A stretch of 14,660 nt of DNA from Bacteroidales bacterium. Its GTDB lineage: Bacteria; Bacteroidota; Bacteroidia; Bacteroidales; UBA932. Position numbers and translations under genes: made by a program. Location: NCBI GenBank assembly GCA_017651785.1, contig JAGCCD010000055.1, forward strand, positions 1-14,660, read 5' to 3'. The notes under the pieces are model-generated. The model saw nothing but the letters and a program-made list of their open reading frames with translations, was not told the origin of the DNA and ran no database searches. Shown here one piece after another: positions 1 through 7,470 of the stretch (within the stretch, counting starts at the first letter, position 1; each line of letters begins with the position of its first letter).

Positions 1-1431
1 CCGGGAGAGAAAGTTCCCGTTGACGGAGTGGTGACGGAAGGCTCGTCATCCCTTGATACAAAGGCGCTTACGGGCGAGAGCCTGCCCCGCGGCATAGACG
101 CAGGGGACGAGATCCGCTCGGGCTGCATCAACCTTTCCGGCGTGCTGAAGGTGCGCGTTACCAAGCCCTTCGGCGAATCCACCGCAAGCAAGATCCTTGA
201 GCTGGTGGAGCATGCTGCAGAGAACAAATCTCGAAGCGAGAACTTCATCGCACGCTTCGCCCGCGTGTATACGCCCATAGTGGTAGGCGCTGCTGTGCTG
301 CTAGCGGTTGTGCCCACGCTGCTCGGCGGCCAGTTCTCTACCTGGCTCTACAGGGCACTGCTGTTCCTGGTCGTGTCCTGCCCTTGCGCACTCGTTATTT
401 CGGTGCCTCTGGCTTTCTTCGGCGGCATCGGCGGAGCATCCAAAAGGGGAATACTCTTCAAAGGTTCCAACTATATGGAGGCGCTATCCCGCGTGGGAAC
501 GGTTGTGTTCGACAAGACCGGTACGCTTACAAAAGGCGTATTCGAGGTTACTGCCGTGCATCCGGAACTCATTGAGGAAAAGGAACTTCTGCACCTTGCA
601 GCGCACGTTGAGCGCTACTCCACCCATCCCATCGCAACTTCCCTCAAAGCCGCCTATCCCGACGAGGACGACGACTGCAGGGTTGAGGACGTTAAGGAAA
701 TCGCCGGCAAGGGAGTATCCGCATGCGTGAATGGAAGGACCGTGCTGGTTGGGAACCAGGCGCTGATGGAGTCTGTGGGCGCTGCATGGCATCCGTGCCA
801 CAAGAAAGGCACCATAGTGCACGTTGCCATAGATGGCGAATATGCAGGCCATATAATCGTGTCTGACGTCGTAAAGGAAGATGCTTCCGCAGCCGTTGCG
901 GCGCTTCGTGAGGCAGGTGTAGCCAAGACGGTGATGCTCACCGGCGACCAGGCCGAAGTGGGCGCAGCCGTGGCAAATGAGCTTGGAATTGACGAGTGTT
1001 ACGCGGGCCTGCTGCCGGACGGCAAAGTGACCAAGCTGCAGGAAATACTTGATAACCGTCCCGCCGGACGCCCCGTGGCCTTTGTGGGCGACGGCATCAA
1101 CGACGCCCCCGTGCTTGCGCTTGCAGACGTGGGCATAGCGATGGGAGGCCTAGGCTCGGACGCAGCAATAGAGGCATCGGATGTGGTTCTGATGGATGAC
1201 AACCCCGGAAAGATTGCCACTGCGATAGGACTTGCGCGCCGTACCCGCCGCATCGCGCAGGAGAACACCTGGTTCGCTATTGGAGTCAAGCTCGCAGTGC
1301 TTCTGCTGGCTGCAATAGGTCTCGCCACCATGTGGATGGCGGTATTCGCAGACGTGGGAGTAACGGTATTGAGCGTGCTTAACGCCCTGAGGACATACTA
1401 CCTGCCGCAGACCAGGTTGATCCAGTCGTAA
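1..1431 (+). CDS. zntA: Zinc/cadmium-type P1B ATPase, 5'-truncated by window edge
   Basis: This is the C-terminal 476 residues of a heavy-metal efflux P-type ATPase; reading is open from base 1, so the true start lies outside the window. Visible parts in order: end of the actuator domain with TGES (70-81), two membrane helices, the metal-binding CPC motif (379-387) within SCPCALVISVP, the phosphorylated DKTGT (aspartate at 511-513), the P1B-specific HP dipeptide (625-630), the hinge GDGINDAP (1087-1110), and two C-terminal helices. The last helices carry a lysine (1288-1290) and an aspartate in FADVG (1351-1353); CPC with this Lys/Asp pair is typical of the Zn2+/Cd2+/Pb2+ subgroup rather than the Cu+ subgroup. 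It would pump these cations out of the cytoplasm. The 3' end overlaps the convergent acyltransferase by 34 bp. The Fur-family gene nearby is a plausible regulator (inference). The exact metal cannot be decided from sequence, and N-terminal metal-binding domains are not visible. Confidence 0.93.
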   Translation, partial: PGEKVPVDGVVTEGSSSLDTKALTGESLPRGIDAGDEIRSGCINLSGVLKVRVTKPFGESTASKILELVEHAAENKSRSENFIARFARVYTPIVVGAAVLLAVVPTLLGGQFSTWLYRALLFLVVSCPCALVISVPLAFFGGIGGASKRGILFKGSNYMEALSRVGTVVFDKTGTLTKGVFEVTAVHPELIEEKELLHLAAHVERYSTHPIATSLKAAYPDEDDDCRVEDVKEIAGKGVSACVNGRTVLVGNQALMESVGAAWHPCHKKGTIVHVAIDGEYAGHIIVSDVVKEDASAAVAALREAGVAKTVMLTGDQAEVGAAVANELGIDECYAGLLPDGKVTKLQEILDNRPAGRPVAFVGDGINDAPVLALADVGIAMGGLGSDAAIEASDVVLMDDNPGKIATAIGLARRTRRIAQENTWFAIGVKLAVLLLAAIGLATMWMAVFADVGVTVLSVLNALRTYYLPQTRLIQS

Positions 1432-2420
1432 AAGACGCTGTACGATATAAGGAACAGCAGCAACAGGAGAGCGGCTGCCCACCAGGGAAGCAGCAGGAAA
1501 AGCACTACTGCCCAGATGATGAAGAAAATGGGCGTGCCTATGAGCTTTACGCCAAAGCGGGCGGTGTTGCAGAATGCAGGGTCTTTAATCTTCCAGCGGC
1601 AAATGTATTCCGCAATTCCCCACATGGGAAGCGCAAGAACCGCGCACACCAGGAACAGGGGGAAGCTAAGGACGGCCTGAAGCACTCGGGGGAAAACGCT
1701 TTTGCGCGGCTTTGACGCCATTGCCTCTGCCAGCCTCTCCTCATAATGCTCATCGTCCGGAATGAAGAATATCAGCGACGACAGCTGCCTGTACATTTCC
1801 TGCTGAAGGGCGGCATCCCTTTCACTGTCCGATTTGTCTGCCAGCGCCGCGGCGAAGGCGTTGATGTCCAGCGGCTCACCGTATTTGATGTGGACGCAGC
1901 CGCGGTAGTGGAACCAGTCGCTGTAGTCTATGCCGATGGGGACGATGCTGGTAGGCCTCTGGGCGGCGCTGACGAAGGCTATGTGGGCGATGCCGCGTCG
2001 GATGGGAAGCAATGAGTGCATGGTGCGGTGACGGCCTTCGCAAAAGATGCAGAAGGGCACGTCGTGACCAAGGATTTGGTCTATTTCTTCCATCGTAGCC
2101 TTGTTGCGGGCCACTTCTTCAGGACGGTCACGATCTTTGCGGGCCAGGGGAACGATTTTGAGCCACCTCATTATGCGCGCTATGCCGGGCTTGCGGAAAA
2201 CGTCGGCCCTAGCTCCGAAAGAGGTGGGGCCCCTGCGCTCCTGCAGCACCAGCAGGGGATCCATAAGGGTGTTGGTGTGGTTGGGGGCGTAGATGTAGGC
2301 TCTTCCTCCCTCTGGAAGAGAACCTTCCGTGGTTATTTTTCGGTAGCTGTGACGAGTGCAGAAGTCTACGTAGGGACGCAGAATCTTGTACAGGCGGTTG
2401 GGATCCCAGATGTTGGACAT
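1398..2420 (-). CDS. PlsC-type (LPLAT) membrane acyltransferase
   Basis: This 340-residue protein belongs to the lysophospholipid/glycerol-3-phosphate acyltransferase superfamily, which transfers fatty acyl groups to a glycerolipid precursor at the inner membrane. The motif I region is APNHTNTLMD, with H48 and D54 as the likely catalytic pair; five residues separate them instead of the four in classical PlsC (HX4D). FCEGRHR (126-132) corresponds to the substrate-binding FPEGxR block, and the segment around PLARK (91-95) to the intermediate motif. The C-terminal 120 residues hold two or three strongly hydrophobic segments, the last stretch being rich in L and W, so the protein is probably anchored through its C terminus. 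It starts 10 bp after the stop of the Fur-family gene, so the two are probably cotranscribed, although no functional link is obvious. Its end overlaps the ATPase gene. The acyl acceptor is not determined; it could be a glycerol-3-phosphate or another lipid acyltransferase. Confidence 0.87.
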   Translation of the reverse strand: MSNIWDPNRLYKILRPYVDFCTRHSYRKITTEGSLPEGGRAYIYAPNHTNTLMDPLLVLQERRGPTSFGARADVFRKPGIARIMRWLKIVPLARKDRDRPEEVARNKATMEEIDQILGHDVPFCIFCEGRHRTMHSLLPIRRGIAHIAFVSAAQRPTSIVPIGIDYSDWFHYRGCVHIKYGEPLDINAFAAALADKSDSERDAALQQEMYRQLSSLIFFIPDDEHYEERLAEAMASKPRKSVFPRVLQAVLSFPLFLVCAVLALPMWGIAEYICRWKIKDPAFCNTARFGVKLIGTPIFFIIWAVVLFLLLPWWAAALLLLLFLISYSVFYDWINLVCGR

Positions 2421-2430
2421 AGGTCGTTGG

Positions 2431-2850
2431 TCAGTCTTGGCTGCAGGCGGGGCAGACGCCTTTAATCATGTAGTTGGTGCTGGTTGGCGTCCACCCGGAG
2501 GGGAGAGCCACCGACGGTATGGATATGTCGTTGAGGCAGAATGTTTTACCGCATTTTTCGCAGTAGAAGTGCACGTGTTCGTCAGAGTCGTGGTGCTCGC
2601 TCTCGGAAAGGCAGAGCTCGTAGCGGACGCTGTCTGAGCCGTCCTCTATCACGTGTACCATATGGCTGCCGCGGAATAACGTGAGGGCGCGGGAGATGCC
2701 GGATTTGTCTATTGTGTCCAGATTATCCTCAAGCTCTCCCAGAGACATGGGACGCCCGGCGCGGGAGAGCGCCAGGGCTATGCTGATGCGGTTGGCTGTG
2801 GGACGGATCCCATGGGCCTGCATAAGATTCTCGATTTCCTTTCTTTCCAT
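2431..2850 (-). CDS. Fur-family metalloregulator, Zur-like
   Basis: This 139-residue protein has the Fur layout: an N-terminal winged helix (about 1-80, containing GIRPTANRISIALAL and SGISRALTLF) and a C-terminal metal/dimerisation domain. A histidine/acidic cluster (E85 H86 H87 D88, then E91 H92 V93 H94) precedes C97xxC100, and C133xxC136 closes the protein; the two CxxC pairs are the usual structural Zn site. I chose the ATG at 2850 rather than the in-frame ATG at 2937, because the 29 upstream codons carry no Fur homology, run through the putative promoter, and would overlap the operator of the divergent unit. Family members repress metal uptake, metal efflux or peroxide genes when their metal or redox state changes. 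The neighbouring Zn/Cd-type ATPase gene makes a zinc-sensing role the best guess (inference), but PerR- or Fur-type specificity cannot be excluded. The acyltransferase follows 10 bp downstream. Confidence 0.88.
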   Translation of the reverse strand: MERKEIENLMQAHGIRPTANRISIALALSRAGRPMSLGELEDNLDTIDKSGISRALTLFRGSHMVHVIEDGSDSVRYELCLSESEHHDSDEHVHFYCEKCGKTFCLNDISIPSVALPSGWTPTSTNYMIKGVCPACSQD

Positions 2851-2860
2851 CGGATTGACG

Positions 2861-2868
2861 CAAATATA
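2861..2868 (-). promoter_or_regulatory. Putative -7 element of the Fur-family gene
   Basis: Read on the minus strand this is TATATTTG, a full match to the Bacteroidetes -7 consensus TAnnTTTG. It ends only 10 bases before the chosen ATG, so the transcript would have a leader of a few bases or none. No clear TTTG is present 19-21 bp further upstream, so the -33 part is weak. The location supports the start at 2850. Confidence 0.5.
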
Positions 2869-2930
2869 GTAAAAAAAGCTGAATATGGAGGCTGAGCCGG
2901 AAAGGCGTTCCCGGACCTTTTGTGAAAAAT

Positions 2931-2958
2931 GTATCATAATTCAGCAAGAATGTATTTG
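2931..2958 (+). promoter_or_regulatory. Operator A: paired GTAT half-sites, likely AraC-type binding site
   Basis: GTATCATAATTCAGCAA starts at 2931 and a second GTAT begins at 2952, exactly 21 bp later. The first 27 bases match the sequence upstream of the next transcription unit (7443-7469) at 23 positions. Within this copy the two half-sites agree as GTATnnnnnTTC. A direct repeat spaced by two helical turns is characteristic of AraC-family operators, and an AraC gene sits in the operon that follows. Assignment to that regulator is inference. Confidence 0.6.
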
Positions 2959-2985
2959 TTTTCTAATTCTGAGTGGCGATATTTG
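2955..2985 (+). promoter_or_regulatory. Putative -33/-7 promoter of the GH2-araC operon
   Basis: TTTG at 2955-2958 is followed after 19 bp by GATATTTG at 2978-2985, one base off the TAnnTTTG consensus of the Bacteroidetes primary sigma factor. The -33 TTTG lies inside the second GTAT half-site of operator A, as expected for an activator touching RNA polymerase. The predicted start of transcription lies a few bases after 2985, leaving a leader of roughly 25-30 nt before the ATG at 3019. Confidence 0.55.
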
Positions 2986-3018
2986 CAATATCCAATATCA
3001 CTTCTAACCAAAGGCTGT

Positions 3019-6000
3019 ATGAATATCAGATTATTCCTTCTGTCTATGGCATGCGTGGCCTGTGTCGCCGCATGCTCTCCAAAGAACGATGGCATCCGCA
3101 CCCGCGGCATAGGCGTCTATCCCGGAGACCCCGCAGAGTGCTTTGCTCCGCAGATCATATCTGCCGGCGGCGCCGAGCGCAATCTGGCCCTGCGCCGGGC
3201 CGCCAGCCACTCCAGCAGCTTCAACTTCGACCAGACCGCCCAGCTGGTTACGGACGGCATCGTTCCGGACGGCCCTTCCCGCTGGGTAAGCGTTACCAGG
3301 GACGGAGAGCCCGTTTCCCGCATAGACAACGGCTACCTCACAGACCACAACATGGCCGGAATAAACTGCAAAACCCCCTCCAGCACCGTGGAGTTGCGTT
3401 TTAACGGATACCAGGTAAGCGCAGACAGGATAATGGCCACGGGTTCTGACGGCTGGGTTCCCGCCGGATCCACGATAGCCTTTGAGGGAGAGTGCGAGGG
3501 TGAATGGATACCTCTTGGAACCGCTAAAGTGCAGGGCACAAACCAGGACCTGGTTGGAGAGAACGATATGATCCGCCACCATTATGAATTCCCCCTGGGA
3601 CTCAAAGTGAACGGACCTTTCAGTGCGGTACGCCTCACCACCAAAACCCCGGCTGACTTTACTCTTACGGAGGTATTTTTCTATAAGGACGGCAAGGCGC
3701 AGAGCGTTATGCCCAATGTCTTCTTTACAAGTTCCTGGAAGAGCTATACTGCAGAGAATGAGTGGGTTGCCGTAGACCTTGGCGCCCCGTCGCGCTTTGG
3801 CAAGATGAAGTTCTGCTGGGTAAACGGACCTGCGGCCGCCAAGGTCCAGGTATCTGACGATTCCAAAAACTGGAAAGACATCGCCGCTTTGGATTCGCCC
3901 TCGGAAGAGATTGAATTCCCGTCCGCCAGGGGCCGATATGTGCGCCTGCTCCTTGAAAAGAGCGTCAACGGCGAGCCGTTCGAGCTGGGAGAGTGGGAGG
4001 TTATAGGCACAGGAGGCGTAAAGATTGTTCCTGCGACCGCCCCTGCCAGGGAAGGCTCACGCCAGATGCTTTGCGGCGGTGCCTGGAAGATAGCAAGGGC
4101 GTCTGAGACTGATGCCGACGGAGCCGCAATCTCTTCTGGCTCCTTCGACGACGCATCTTGGATGTGCGCCACGGTCCCCGGCACCGTGCTTGGCAGCTAC
4201 GTAGATGCCGGCGCAGTGCTCCACCCCAATTACGCCGCAAATCAGCTGTACATATCGGACTCATACTTCCGCTCCGATTTCTGGTACCGGGACGTGTTCG
4301 ACGCGGTGGTGGACACACCCCGTCAGCTCCTGCACTTCGAGGGCGTGAACTGGAAGGCAGAAGTCTGGCTTAACGGCACAAAGCTCGGTCTTGTGGACGG
4401 CGCCTTCAGGGCAGAAGACTTTGACGTCACCGGTATCCTCAAGGACGGCCCCAACTGCCTGGCTGTCAAAATAATATGCAACGACAGTTACGGCTTTGTG
4501 AAAGAACAGACCGCATATACTCCTGATAAGAACGGCGGCATCCTGGGTGCCGACAATCCCACTATGCACGCCACAATAGGCTGGGACTGGCTGCCCACCG
4601 TCCGCGGCCGTGGCGCCGGTATTTACGACGACGTGTGGCTGTCTTACACCGGCCCTGTAACCATTTCCGAACCGTTCGTGCGAACTGTGCTTCCTTTGCC
4701 CGACACCACCTCGGCTAAGGTCTATGCCAGCGCAGTCCTCGTAAACCGTTCAGACGCCCCCGTAAACGGCACCCTGGAATGGAGCTTCGGAGAACTCAAA
4801 GCCAACAGGCCCGTAGAACTTGCAGCCGGAGAGAGCCTTGCGGTGGAATTTCCTCCCCAGACTCTTGACAACCCCCGCCTCTGGTGGCCCAGGGGCTACG
4901 GCGAGCAGAACCTTTACCCTGTGAGCTTCAGCTTCAAGACCGGCGGAACCGAGTCCGACCGCAGCTCGTTCCTTGCCGGCGTGCGCCAGATGTCCTATTC
5001 TATGGACGATTACGACAGGGAAGACAAGTTCGAGGGCGGCTTCACCGGACGCGACGACTCCCGGCGCCTGAGCATCTTCGTGAACGGACGCCGTTTCATA
5101 GGATTCGGCGGCAACTGGGGCTACCCGGAACACCTTCTGAACTATCGCGCCCGCGAGTATGACGCTGCAGTGGCCTATCACGCCGATATGAACTTCACGA
5201 TGATACGCGACTGGGTGGGTATGATCGGCAGCCGCCACTTCTACGAGGCCTGCGACTTGTACGGCATAATGATCTGGCAGGACTTCTGGCTGGCCAATCC
5301 CTGGGACGGCCCCGAGCCTTCCGACCCCGGGCGCTTCAACGAAATCGCCCGCAGCTACGTCCATCGCATCCGCAACCATCCGTCCATTGCCCTTTACGTG
5401 GGCCGTAACGAGGGCTATCCGCCCAAGGAGATCGATTCTTTCCTGGAGACAATGATTCCCGCCGAGCATCCCGGAATGTTCTACATACCCCATTCCGCTG
5501 CAGACGGTGTGAGCGGCGGCGGCCCCTACAACGCCCTTCAGCCTTCCAGTTACTTCCATATCCGCGGCCGTGACAAACTGCACAGCGAGATGGGTATGCC
5601 CAACGTGATGAACTGGGAAAACCTTGTGCGCACGATGGGAGAAGATGCCGTAGAACCGGTTAACACGATTGCGCATCCCAACGCAATGTACGGTCTGCAC
5701 GACTATACCCTTGGCCGCCTGGTGCATTGCGCCCAGCAGGCAGAGAGCTTCAACGAGCTGATAGCCAGCCACTTCGGCGAGCCGGCCGATGCAAAGCAGT
5801 TCGCCAGTTACGCACAGTGGGTAAACTATGACGGCTACCGTGCCATGTTCGAGGGAAGGGGAGAGAACCGCCGCGGCCTGCTGCTGTGGATGAGCCATCC
5901 CGCCTGGCCGTCTATGGTATGGCAGACATACGACTACTTCTTAGAACCAACTGCCGCATACTTCGGCTGCAAGAAAGCCTGCGAGCCGCTGCACATCCAG

Positions 6001-6555
6001 CTCAATCAGTATTCTGGCATTGTTGAGGCGGTGAATTATCACGCCAAAGACCGCACGGACCTTACGGCCAAAGCCCGGGTGCTTGATATGCAGGGGCAGG
6101 TTCTGTGGGAAAATGAATGCACTTTTGCACTTCCCGAGGATGCAACGTTCGACTGCTTCCCGATTGTCGTTCCGGACGTCGCCGGCGATGTGTACTACGT
6201 TAAGCTGACTCTCTGCGGCGGCGACGGCACGGTGCTGTCCGACAACTTCTACGTGCAAGGAAGGGAAGAAGGCAACTTCCAGGCTCTCAATGACTTGGGA
6301 CGTGCGAAGCTCTCCGTTAAAGAAAAAGGCGGGCTCACAAAGACCGTTACGCTCACAAACTCCTCCTCCGTCCCTGCCCTGATGATCCGTCTGCGCGTTA
6401 CGGACAGCAAGACCGGTGACCTTGTGCTGCCGGTTATGTATTCGGACAACTACTTCTCACTCATGCCGGGCGAGTCGAAGACCGTTACCGTAAGCGTAAA
6501 GGCCTGCGACTGCAGCGGCAAACCCGTTCTGGACGTAACCGGCTTTAATCTGTAG
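3019..6555 (+). CDS. GH2 exo-glycosidase lipoprotein with N-terminal discoidin-like modules (beta-mannosidase/exo-glucosaminidase type)
   Basis: This 1178-residue secreted lipoprotein starts at 3019, where a signal peptide ends in the lipobox VAAC (C19); in-frame starts at 2929 and 2950 lie upstream of the -7 element and lack a signal peptide. Residues of about 55-220 and 233-332 resemble F5/8-type C (discoidin/CBM32-like) modules; the second contains WVAVDLG and a typical RYVRLLLE strand. A GH2 sugar-binding domain follows (about 350-558, with FEGVNWKAEVWLNG), then an Ig-like domain (about 560-680, with LWWPRGYGEQNLYPV), the TIM barrel (about 683-990) and C-terminal Ig-like strands. LYVGRNEG gives the likely acid/base E798 and HSEMGMP the likely nucleophile E857. 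The barrel end (WPSMVWQTYDYFLEP, FGCKKACEPLHIQ) resembles exo-beta-D-glucosaminidase and mannosidase branches of GH2. Context with GH26 favours beta-mannosidase activity, but substrate is not settled. AraC follows after 4 bp. Confidence 0.88.
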   Translation: MNIRLFLLSMACVACVAACSPKNDGIRTRGIGVYPGDPAECFAPQIISAGGAERNLALRRAASHSSSFNFDQTAQLVTDGIVPDGPSRWVSVTRDGEPVSRIDNGYLTDHNMAGINCKTPSSTVELRFNGYQVSADRIMATGSDGWVPAGSTIAFEGECEGEWIPLGTAKVQGTNQDLVGENDMIRHHYEFPLGLKVNGPFSAVRLTTKTPADFTLTEVFFYKDGKAQSVMPNVFFTSSWKSYTAENEWVAVDLGAPSRFGKMKFCWVNGPAAAKVQVSDDSKNWKDIAALDSPSEEIEFPSARGRYVRLLLEKSVNGEPFELGEWEVIGTGGVKIVPATAPAREGSRQMLCGGAWKIARASETDADGAAISSGSFDDASWMCATVPGTVLGSYVDAGAVLHPNYAANQLYISDSYFRSDFWYRDVFDAVVDTPRQLLHFEGVNWKAEVWLNGTKLGLVDGAFRAEDFDVTGILKDGPNCLAVKIICNDSYGFVKEQTAYTPDKNGGILGADNPTMHATIGWDWLPTVRGRGAGIYDDVWLSYTGPVTISEPFVRTVLPLPDTTSAKVYASAVLVNRSDAPVNGTLEWSFGELKANRPVELAAGESLAVEFPPQTLDNPRLWWPRGYGEQNLYPVSFSFKTGGTESDRSSFLAGVRQMSYSMDDYDREDKFEGGFTGRDDSRRLSIFVNGRRFIGFGGNWGYPEHLLNYRAREYDAAVAYHADMNFTMIRDWVGMIGSRHFYEACDLYGIMIWQDFWLANPWDGPEPSDPGRFNEIARSYVHRIRNHPSIALYVGRNEGYPPKEIDSFLETMIPAEHPGMFYIPHSAADGVSGGGPYNALQPSSYFHIRGRDKLHSEMGMPNVMNWENLVRTMGEDAVEPVNTIAHPNAMYGLHDYTLGRLVHCAQQAESFNELIASHFGEPADAKQFASYAQWVNYDGYRAMFEGRGENRRGLLLWMSHPAWPSMVWQTYDYFLEPTAAYFGCKKACEPLHIQLNQYSGIVEAVNYHAKDRTDLTAKARVLDMQGQVLWENECTFALPEDATFDCFPIVVPDVAGDVYYVKLTLCGGDGTVLSDNFYVQGREEGNFQALNDLGRAKLSVKEKGGLTKTVTLTNSSSVPALMIRLRVTDSKTGDLVLPVMYSDNYFSLMPGESKTVTVSVKACDCSGKPVLDVTGFNL

Positions 6556-6559
6556 CGTT

Positions 6560-7432
6560 ATGGTACTCACAGAGATAACTCCGCTCTCGGAGAAGGACTG
6601 CTTCTATATAATAGACCGTCACAAGACTGAGTTTACCTATCCGGTGCACCGTCACAAGGAGCTGGAGATAAACTTCATAGAGAACGCCCGGGGCGCCCGC
6701 AGGATAGTGGGCGACTCGGTAGAGACCATAGGGGACCTGGACCTTGTGCTCGTAGGCGGGCAGAATCTTGAGCATACCTGGGCTCAGGGAGACTGCGCCT
6801 CATCCGATATCAGGGAAATAACGATACAATTTTCACAGGATCTTCTGTCCGGCGAAATGCTTGGAAAGAACCAGTTCGCCCACATACGCCAGATGTTTTC
6901 CGACGCCGAGCACGGGGTGGTTTTTCCCGTCGGAACCATACTCCGCGTTTACGGAAAACTGGAAGAGCTGGTGGGAGAGAAAGACCGTTTCCGCCAGTTC
7001 CTCCTGTTCCTCGCCCTGCTGAACGACCTTGCAGTGCGTGGCGGTTACCGCGTGCTTGCCAGTTCCGCCTTCGCCCAGGTTGAGGACAGCACGGACAGCC
7101 GTCGTATCCATAAGGTAAAGACGTACATAGACGCCCATTTTACCGATGCTGTGCGCCAGACAGACCTCGCCGCGATGGTGGGAATGAGCCCCTCCGCCTT
7201 CAGCAATTTCTTCAAGATGCACACCGGGCGCACGCTGTCGGACTATATTATCGACATAAAGCTGGGACGCGCCACGCGCCTTCTTGTTGACTCTTCCAAG
7301 AACATAGCCGAGATATGCTACGAATGCGGGTTCAACAACCTTTCCAACTTCAACCGCATATTCAAGGCAAAGAGGGGATACACCCCCCGCGAATTCAGGG
7401 CTATGTACAAGAAAACCAAGATTGTGGTATAG
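6560..7432 (+). CDS. AraC-family transcriptional regulator with cupin-type sensor domain
   Basis: This 290-residue protein has a C-terminal double helix-turn-helix DNA-binding domain (about 183-287). The first HTH is around DLAAMVGMSPSAFSNFFK; the second carries the AraC signature IAEICYECGFNNLSNFNRIF followed by GYTPREFR. The N-terminal half looks like the small-molecule-sensing cupin fold of AraC proteins, with H30xH32xxxE36 in its first strands. It is a soluble cytoplasmic factor that would bind an imported sugar or oligosaccharide. The start is 4 bp after the GH2 stop, so the two genes are probably translationally coupled and the regulator controls its own operon. The paired GTAT sites at 2931 and 7443 are its likely targets (inference). 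No hybrid two-component system, SusR or ECF-sigma/anti-sigma pair is seen in this part of the locus. Confidence 0.93.
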   Translation: MVLTEITPLSEKDCFYIIDRHKTEFTYPVHRHKELEINFIENARGARRIVGDSVETIGDLDLVLVGGQNLEHTWAQGDCASSDIREITIQFSQDLLSGEMLGKNQFAHIRQMFSDAEHGVVFPVGTILRVYGKLEELVGEKDRFRQFLLFLALLNDLAVRGGYRVLASSAFAQVEDSTDSRRIHKVKTYIDAHFTDAVRQTDLAAMVGMSPSAFSNFFKMHTGRTLSDYIIDIKLGRATRLLVDSSKNIAEICYECGFNNLSNFNRIFKAKRGYTPREFRAMYKKTKIVV

Positions 7433-7442
7433 TTGTAAAATC

Positions 7443-7470
7443 GTATCATTATTCAGCAAAATAGTATTTT
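7443..7470 (+). promoter_or_regulatory. Operator B: paired GTAT half-sites, likely AraC-type binding site
   Basis: GTATCATTATTCAGCAA starts at 7443 and GTATTTT starts at 7464, again 21 bp apart. Apart from positions 8, 18, 20 and 21, the first 27 bases equal operator A. The site lies 11 bp after the araC stop codon and directly upstream of the promoter of the lipoprotein-GH26-susCD unit, so one regulator could switch both units on together. Assignment to the local AraC is inference. Confidence 0.6.

Noticed and set aside
2897..2914. Imperfect palindrome CCGGAA...TTCCCGG between the divergent genes, as a metalloregulator box
   Set aside because: Only six to seven bases per arm with a bulge, GC-rich unlike usual Fur/Zur boxes, upstream of the -7 element and without a second copy in the window.
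2929..3018. Longer N terminus for the GH2 protein from the start at 2929
   Set aside because: It would place operator and promoter inside the coding region and put 30 non-hydrophobic residues before a clear lipoprotein signal peptide.
4750..5898. Long open frame on the minus strand (382 codons) opposite the GH2 gene
   Set aside because: It lies wholly antisense to a gene with clear GH2 motifs, shows no recognisable domain, and is rich in the V/A/G/H pattern that GC-rich codon bias produces on the opposite strand.
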